26,324 bases of DNA from a virus. Shown piece by piece: positions 22,902 to 26,324 of the stretch (the first letter of the stretch is position 1; each line of letters opens with the position of its first letter). The DNA lies in the IMG/VR virus record IMGVR_UViG_3300025323_000025, positions 1-26,324 of that record. The stretch is one strand, 5' to 3'. A model generated the notes under the pieces. The model had not been told where the DNA came from and ran no database searches. It saw only the letters and a program-made list of their open reading frames with translations. A program made the translations under genes and the position numbers.

Positions 22902-23097
22902 CAAGATAATGGAAAAAAGAATAGAAAAAATTGAGTCAGACATCAAAGAAATCAAGGACAACCACTTGAGCCATATTCAAGAGGATATGGCAGTCGTAAA
23001 AACTAACCAGCAATGGCTCATGAAGTTTTTCTGGATTGTTGCTACGGCTTCGGTTGCCGGATTAATCACCGGAATTATTAACTTAATGATTAAATAA
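22894..23097 (+). CDS. XhlA-like holin-associated membrane protein
   Basis: The product has 67 residues from ATG 22894, or 62 from ATG 22909. The first start overlaps the previous stop; neither has a clear Shine-Dalgarno site. Residues 6-42 form a charged coiled coil (KRIEKIESDIKEIKDNHLSH) and residues 43-64 a membrane helix (FFWIVATASVAGLITGIINL). This plan is that of XhlA/hemolysin-type proteins encoded next to endolysins, which help release the endolysin. The amidase gene follows seven bases later. Confidence 0.75.
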   Translation: MHNKIMEKRIEKIESDIKEIKDNHLSHIQEDMAVVKTNQQWLMKFFWIVATASVAGLITGIINLMIK

Positions 23098-23106
23098 AAA
23101 TATATG
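23095..23106 (+). promoter_or_regulatory. Start-context 12-mer, copy 4 (endolysin gene)
   Basis: TAAAAATATATG includes the stop (TAA, 23095-23097) of the XhlA-like gene and ends with the ATG of the amidase gene. Confidence 0.55.
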
Positions 23107-23715
23107 AATATACCATTTCAACAGACATTAAATTACACCCCGCCAGGAACTCAAAGGAAGACGGCAATCGTTCTCCATCTGACACTTGGTGCATATAGAG
23201 GAGCAGTTGAGTGGCTCTGTAACGCAAACAGACCAAACAGAACGTCAGCTCACTTCGTTATCGGTCGAGAACAAGGTGAGATCGTTCAGCTTGTGAAGGT
23301 AAGTGACATTGCATGGCATGCGGGAATAATCAATAACCCGAATGATCGTGCAAAAAGGATCATGCTCAAGAATCTTGACGGTTCATGGGTGAACCCGAAT
23401 CAGTATACGATCGGTATCGAGCTTGCCGCAGGATATGACGTGGATCAGGACGGCATGGTCGAGCCAAACGAAAATAATATTACCGAGTGGCAGTACCAAG
23501 CTCTTACTGATCTTGTGAAATCATTCGCAGGAAATCCTGATATCTCATTCGTTCTCGATGAAAAAAATATCGTCATCCACGGAGATATTGCCGACTACAA
23601 AGAAAAACCTGAAATCGTCCGCACCAATCTTCTTGCTCGATTGTTCGTGCCCCAGACATCAGCAGGGAAGGATGCGATCAAAGCGCAGATCGTGAGCCTT
23701 CTCAATCAATTATGA
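23104..23715 (+). CDS. N-acetylmuramoyl-L-alanine amidase (endolysin)
   Basis: The product has 203 residues and is almost entirely one Amidase_2 domain. Visible family features are IVLHLT (H25), SAHFVI (H50), IAWHAG (H72), IGIELA (104-109) and IVIHGDI (H159). The enzyme cuts the amide bond between MurNAc and L-Ala in peptidoglycan. Zinc would be bound by H25 and H159 plus a third Cys/Asp that usually sits 8-9 residues after the last His; here that place holds K168 (HGDIADYKEKP), so binding may differ. Residues 112-123 fit the EF-hand loop consensus (D112, D114, D116, G117, V119, E123). No signal peptide or cell-wall-binding domain is present. The stop overlaps the next small ORF. Confidence 0.88.
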   Translation: MNIPFQQTLNYTPPGTQRKTAIVLHLTLGAYRGAVEWLCNANRPNRTSAHFVIGREQGEIVQLVKVSDIAWHAGIINNPNDRAKRIMLKNLDGSWVNPNQYTIGIELAAGYDVDQDGMVEPNENNITEWQYQALTDLVKSFAGNPDISFVLDEKNIVIHGDIADYKEKPEIVRTNLLARLFVPQTSAGKDAIKAQIVSLLNQL

Positions 23716-23792
23716 AATACCGATATCACATATTGATTGCAATAGCAGTAGCCTTGCTCGTTTGCCTTGGGTACATCGAGCAGGCGCATTAA
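23712..23792 (+). CDS. 26-residue membrane peptide in the lysis cassette
   Basis: ATG 23712 overlaps the amidase stop (ATGA). The peptide is MKYRYHI, a hydrophobic helix LIAIAVALLVCLGYI, then EQAH. Two or three basic residues before a single membrane span suggest inner-membrane insertion. The Cys inside LLVC is not a good lipobox. It could be a minimal holin or antiholin; this is only inferred from position and form. Confidence 0.55.
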   Translation: MKYRYHILIAIAVALLVCLGYIEQAH

Positions 23793-23812
23793 TAAATTAA
23801 TTACAGAAAATT

Positions 23813-23992
23813 ATGAAAAGTATATATTCATCAGCATCAAAAATTGTCTTCATCCTCATGGCCGTAGCAACGATTGTAGGCATGTTTTACAACAAGGTAG
23901 ATCCAAAGGATTTCATGATATTGGCATCCATGGCGTTCTCCTTCTATTTTGCGAATAAAGGCGATAATAGCCAGCCTTTTGGAGGGAAATAG
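23813..23992 (+). CDS. Small two-span membrane protein, holin-like
   Basis: The product has 59 residues. A basic start (MKSIYSSASK) is followed by a membrane helix (IVFILMAVATIVGMFY, 11-26), a short polar loop (NKVDPKDF) and a second hydrophobic segment (MILASMAFSFYFA, 35-47). The end is polar (NKGDNSQPFGGK). Two spans, small size and the place just after the endolysin fit a class II holin, but sequence similarity alone does not prove it. It is the last plus-strand phage gene of the window. Confidence 0.65.
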   Translation: MKSIYSSASKIVFILMAVATIVGMFYNKVDPKDFMILASMAFSFYFANKGDNSQPFGGK

Positions 23993-24010
23993 CTGTGTAC
24001 AATAGGGGTA

Positions 24011-24038
24011 TTGACAGTAAAAAAAAGCTTGCTATAGT
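24011..24038 (+). promoter_or_regulatory. Sigma-70-type promoter pointing rightward
   Basis: TTGACA (24011-24016) and TATAGT (24033-24038) are separated by 16 bases. The expected start is near 24045, followed at once by the hairpin 24054-24080. No plus-strand gene follows for about 450 bases; the transcript would run antisense to the NYN gene or end as a very short RNA. It is the clearest promoter in the window. Confidence 0.65.
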
Positions 24039-24053
24039 AATACTACTAGCCTT

Positions 24054-24080
24054 GAAAGGCATCCTAAATGGGTGCCTTTC
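24054..24080 (+). terminator. Strong hairpin between convergent genes
   Basis: GAAAGGCATCC (24054-24064) pairs with GGGTGCCTTTC (24070-24080), 11 pairs with one G-U and a five-base loop. No uninterrupted T-run follows (GCCTTTATAT), so termination may be partial. It lies between the plus-strand phage genes and the minus-strand NYN gene and could serve both directions. Confidence 0.5.
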
Positions 24081-24095
24081 GCCTTTATATGGTCT

Positions 24096-24428
24096 TTATT
24101 TCTTCTCTTCAAATTTCAATATCTCTCGTAGGTATTCGAAATCAAGTAATTTATCTCCTGCAAATTGCTTAATCTCTCGGGCAGTCCGTGGAGATCTTGA
24201 AAGAACCATGATTTCCTTTTTGTTTTCTTTCAAATGCTTAAGTACTGGTAAAAAGTCTCCATCGCCAGATAGAAAAATTGCACGGTCATAGGCATTTTTG
24301 TCACGCATCATATAAAAAGCCATATCGACATCACAGTTCGCTTTTTGTTCTGTATCGATGCTCCAACCGAGGGATTTCTTTCCTCCATAGAATAGATTTG
24401 AGGCATCAATGTAGGCATTTGTACGCAT
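24096..24428 (-). CDS. NYN-domain (LabA/DUF88-like) protein, internally shortened
   Basis: The product has 110 residues. The N-terminus TNAYIDASNLFYGGKKSLGW carries the first catalytic Asp region of NYN/PIN nucleases. 'KANCDVDMAFYMM' and FLSGDGDFLPVLKHLKE hold the other acidic residues, followed by VLSRSPRTAREIKQFAGDKL. In related LabA-like proteins, 50 or more residues (strand, helices and a 'YYTG' segment) lie between the first and second part; here SIDTEQ joins KANCDVD directly. The family has RNase-type folds with Mg-binding Asp residues. All acids are kept, yet the missing core may abolish function. It is convergent with the phage operon and probably chromosomal. Confidence 0.75.
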   Translation of the reverse strand: MRTNAYIDASNLFYGGKKSLGWSIDTEQKANCDVDMAFYMMRDKNAYDRAIFLSGDGDFLPVLKHLKENKKEIMVLSRSPRTAREIKQFAGDKLLDFEYLREILKFEEKK

Positions 24429-24503
24429 AGCGGCATTTTAACACAAATGGCTACACTTTGCTTTATAAATAGTATTTTTTGTGCTAAATTAGGGTTTATA
24501 AAC

Positions 24504-24932
24504 ATGCCATCAATTATTCAGAGAGTAATAAAATTTCCAGCAGTTTTTCTTACGATCACAGCACTTGTCTTCGGTTTTATGTGTGTTGGAATGTTCCACG
24601 AAACCTCGACAGTGATGGAAGGAATGGCCATGACTTCAGAAGTGTCAATAAAAAGCGAGCAGACATGCTGTGGTGGCACTATGTCCGAGCACGTTCAGTC
24701 TTGGACAAGTACTTTTCTCACGACATCTCAGAATTTAAGAAATGATCTTGCGTTATTGGCACTTGGTCTTCTACTCGTTTTAGTTTTTGCCAGATCGCGG
24801 TCTTCCTTTGCATCCACAGATCAGTTATTGATATCAAGCAAATTATATTTACGGCAACGGCCTAATCTTTTTATATTTAATCCCCTGAGACTAGCTTTTG
24901 CCAGAGGAATTCTCCATCCAAAGCTTTACTAA
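24504..24932 (+). CDS. Small membrane protein with Met/Cys-rich loop
   Basis: The product has 142 residues from ATG 24504; the frame extends to 24447 but the shorter start gives a sensible membrane anchor. Membrane helices are at about 11-30 (FPAVFLTITALVFGFMCVGM) and 82-96. The loop between them (31-80) has HETSTVMEGMAMTSE, then TCCGG (54-58) and SEHVQSW. Met, His and paired Cys suggest metal or thiol chemistry outside the membrane. The C-terminus ends in FARGILHPKLY. I do not recognise a named family. DsbA-like and CxxC membrane genes follow, so an extracytoplasmic redox or metal role is plausible. No confident promoter is seen upstream, although the gap is AT-rich. Confidence 0.6.
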   Translation: MPSIIQRVIKFPAVFLTITALVFGFMCVGMFHETSTVMEGMAMTSEVSIKSEQTCCGGTMSEHVQSWTSTFLTTSQNLRNDLALLALGLLLVLVFARSRSSFASTDQLLISSKLYLRQRPNLFIFNPLRLAFARGILHPKLY

Positions 24933-24943
24933 ATTTTAATTGC

Positions 24944-24984
24944 CAACGTTTTTTTAGTCTGCAAATACAGACTTCAAGGCGTTG
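24944..24984 (+). other. Hairpin in the leader of the DsbA-like gene
   Basis: AGTCTG (24956-24961) pairs perfectly with CAGACT (24968-24973). Outside it CAACG (24944-24948) can pair with CGTTG (24980-24984), with a T-run on the inner left side. The gap 24933-25038 is otherwise AT-rich and holds no clear promoter. Confidence 0.35.
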
Positions 24985-25038
24985 ATTTTGCATATAAAAT
25001 TATTCATTTAAATTAATTAACAAACTATTCAATATATT

Positions 25039-25797
25039 ATGCACGAATCAGAAACAAAGGTACCGGAGCCTCACGTACCAGTCCAAACAAATAGCCTATC
25101 AATCCCTGTAGCGATCATTGTGGCAGGCGTTCTCATTGCCGGAGCGCTATTCTTCGGATTAAAAAGTAATGATGGTTCTAAAGTTGCTAATGCTCCACAA
25201 CCACAAGCTGTTGCGCAACCTACTGGAGATCTTGAGCAAATGAAGCCAGTATCAAAGAATGATCACATTCGAGGTAATCCGGATGCTCCAGTAAAAATTG
25301 TTGAATACTCTGATACAGAATGTCCGTTTTGCAAGAGATTCCATTTGACTATGAAGGAGGTGATGGATACCTATGGTAAAGATGGAAAGGTGGCATGGGT
25401 ATACAGGCACTTTCCGCTTGATCAGCTTCACTCAAAAGCTCGTAAAGAAGCAGTTGCTTTGGAGTGTGCAAATGAGCAGGGAGGCAATGACAAATTCTGG
25501 TCATATGCTGATCGCCTCTACGAGATAACTCCAGCAAACAATGGCCTTGATCTGGCTGAGCTACCAAAGATTGCAGAGTATGTGGGGTTGGATGTATCAA
25601 AATTCAATACCTGTCTAGCAAGTACCAAATATGATGCGCATATCGAGGAAGAAGTGCAGAACGCAGCTGCTACCGGAGGCAACGGCACTCCATGGAGTAT
25701 TGTTGTGGGTCCAAAAGGTAAAAAATATCCACTATCTGGCGCACAACCACTTGCAGCGATTAAACAACTCATTGATCTTGCCTCTCAAGGAAAATAA
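25039..25797 (+). CDS. Membrane-anchored DsbA-like thiol oxidoreductase
   Basis: The product has 252 residues. A single uncleaved-looking membrane anchor lies at 20-41 (SIPVAIIVAGVLIAGALFFG), then a flexible linker (42-75) and a thioredoxin-fold domain with the active site CPFC (95-98) in VKIVEYSDTECPFCKRFH. A helical insertion (100-210) and the cis-Pro loop TPW (217-219) follow, as in DsbA_2/thioredoxin_4 proteins. It would make or shuffle disulfide bonds on the outer face of the membrane. Two more Cys residues (C143, C192) may form a structural disulfide. The next gene, three bases away, encodes a membrane protein with CxxC, which may be its redox partner. Confidence 0.9.
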   Translation: MHESETKVPEPHVPVQTNSLSIPVAIIVAGVLIAGALFFGLKSNDGSKVANAPQPQAVAQPTGDLEQMKPVSKNDHIRGNPDAPVKIVEYSDTECPFCKRFHLTMKEVMDTYGKDGKVAWVYRHFPLDQLHSKARKEAVALECANEQGGNDKFWSYADRLYEITPANNGLDLAELPKIAEYVGLDVSKFNTCLASTKYDAHIEEEVQNAAATGGNGTPWSIVVGPKGKKYPLSGAQPLAAIKQLIDLASQGK

Positions 25798-25799
25798 CA

Positions 25800-26324
25800 A
25801 TGGTCTTTCAAGCTTTGCAAAAAGTGTTCCAGAAACCTGTCTATGTGGTTATTGCGCTTATCATAAGTGCGTTGGTATTTGTGCTTGCCGTGTGGCTTCC
25901 AAATATTCGACTGGTTGCGGGCATAGTCAGCTCACCGGACATACCTTTTTCAAGCAAGTTTGAATTACCGCTCAGTTTCTTAGGTTCGATTGCGACAAAC
26001 TTCACTCTGCTCTCAGCTTCCTACACGATCGCTATAGCTATCTTATTCGGGATCTATATCGCTATGACTATCTACTTCTTGAAACGAAGGATTAAAGAAG
26101 TTGGACAAAGTGGAATTGCCACAGGGTTCTTAGGCATAGGAAGCAGTGTCTTGGGAGTAGGATGTGCTGCTTGTGGATCATTTCTGCTAGCCAGTATCTT
26201 GTCGCTTGTTGGTGCCTCAGGCGCTTTAGCCTTCTTACCGCTTGGGGGAAGTGAGTTTGGCATCATTGGGGTGATCTTACTTGTGGTATCTATCTATATT
26301 ATGTCAAAGCAGATAACAAATCCT
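25800..26324 (+). CDS. Polytopic membrane protein with intramembrane CxxC (partial)
   Basis: ATG 25800 opens a frame of 175 codons that runs off the end of the window. Membrane helices are at about 14-36, 62-93, 105-139 and 152-169. The third holds GVGCAACGSFLL with C122 and C125 as CxxC, close to Gly-rich turns. The loop after it contains FLPLGGSEFG. Similar intramembrane CxxC segments occur in small redox or metal carriers. It starts three bases after the DsbA-like gene, so the two are one operon. It may reoxidise or reduce the DsbA-like protein; the family is not identified. Confidence 0.75.
   Translation, partial: MVFQALQKVFQKPVYVVIALIISALVFVLAVWLPNIRLVAGIVSSPDIPFSSKFELPLSFLGSIATNFTLLSASYTIAIAILFGIYIAMTIYFLKRRIKEVGQSGIATGFLGIGSSVLGVGCAACGSFLLASILSLVGASGALAFLPLGGSEFGIIGVILLVVSIYIMSKQITNP

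Larger units (their letters stand above)
241..23992 (+). mobile_element. Integrated siphovirus-type prophage (approximate limits)
   Basis: The stretch from just after the gap terminator to the last small membrane gene holds a co-directional phage gene set: replication, DNA methylation, terminase, head, tail and lysis genes in the usual siphovirus order. Host genes lie on both sides. The ends are inferred from gene content only. Comparing the left intergenic (177-320) with the right one (23993-24095) by eye gave no shared word long enough to be an attachment core. No integrase, transposase or repressor is visible inside, so the element may be defective, may use a recombinase supplied from elsewhere, or may have another way of integrating. 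Confidence 0.85.

Noticed and set aside
177-24100. Search for attachment-site direct repeats between the two borders
   Set aside because: Only words of about seven bases (such as GGTCTTT and TGTACAA) are shared by eye, which is expected by chance.
1-26324. tRNA genes, rRNA genes, CRISPR arrays and insertion sequences
   Set aside because: No cloverleaf with conserved T-loop, no regularly spaced repeats and no transposase with inverted ends were seen.
1-26324. Alternative genetic code with TGA as Gly or Trp, as in some CPR lineages
   Set aside because: Several well-defined genes end at TGA in ATGA overlaps (2769, 4827, 7948, 14727, 23715), so TGA is a stop here.

Overview
The window looks like an integrated tailed phage (siphovirus-type, HK97-like head) of about 23.7 kb lying between bacterial chromosomal genes. 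The left edge is the last 57 residues of glyceraldehyde-3-phosphate dehydrogenase, followed by its terminator. The right edge holds host-type genes: a shortened NYN-domain gene on the minus strand, a small membrane protein with a Cys-Cys motif, a membrane-anchored DsbA-like thiol oxidoreductase and a membrane protein with an intramembrane CxxC that runs off the end. TGA, TAA and TAG all act as stops, so the code is the ordinary bacterial one. The host cannot be named with confidence. Small AT-rich genes, many starts without Shine-Dalgarno sequences and the NYN/DsbA neighbourhood would fit a Patescibacteria (CPR) genome, but that is an inference.

All phage genes are on the plus strand and closely packed, often with ATGA overlaps. 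The early module (308-5951) has a leader ORF, a SymE-like small protein, a helical protein, a RecA/Sak4-like ATPase, a replication-O-like winged-helix protein, a RusA-type resolvase, a coiled-coil protein, a ParB-type nuclease fused to an N4/N6 DNA methylase, and a C5 cytosine methylase. Packaging and head genes (5968-14727) encode small and large terminase, a portal fused to a MuF-type domain, an HK97 prohead protease, the major capsid protein, accessory proteins and connectors. Tail genes (14724-22901) encode a tail terminator, tube, chaperone pair, tape measure, hub, an accessory protein and three tip/adhesin proteins sharing an N-terminal module. The lysis region (22894-23992) has an XhlA-like protein, an amidase endolysin and two small membrane proteins.

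No integrase, transposase, repressor, polymerase or helicase-primase is recognisable. The phage therefore seems to rely on host replication, and how it entered the chromosome is unexplained.

The most notable signals are: (1) a -1 frameshift site, A AAT TTT, with a correctly spaced H-type pseudoknot in the tail chaperone gene; (2) a C5 methylase whose roughly 50-residue insert appears to be read in the wrong frame between two compensating shifts; (3) a rod-like folded RNA element of about 100 nt before the replication gene, and a second large hairpin directly before the portal gene; (4) an identical 12-mer, TAAAAATATATG, serving as the start context of four late genes; (5) an EF-hand-type loop and a changed zinc-ligand position in the endolysin; (6) an NYN gene with an apparent internal deletion at the phage boundary.
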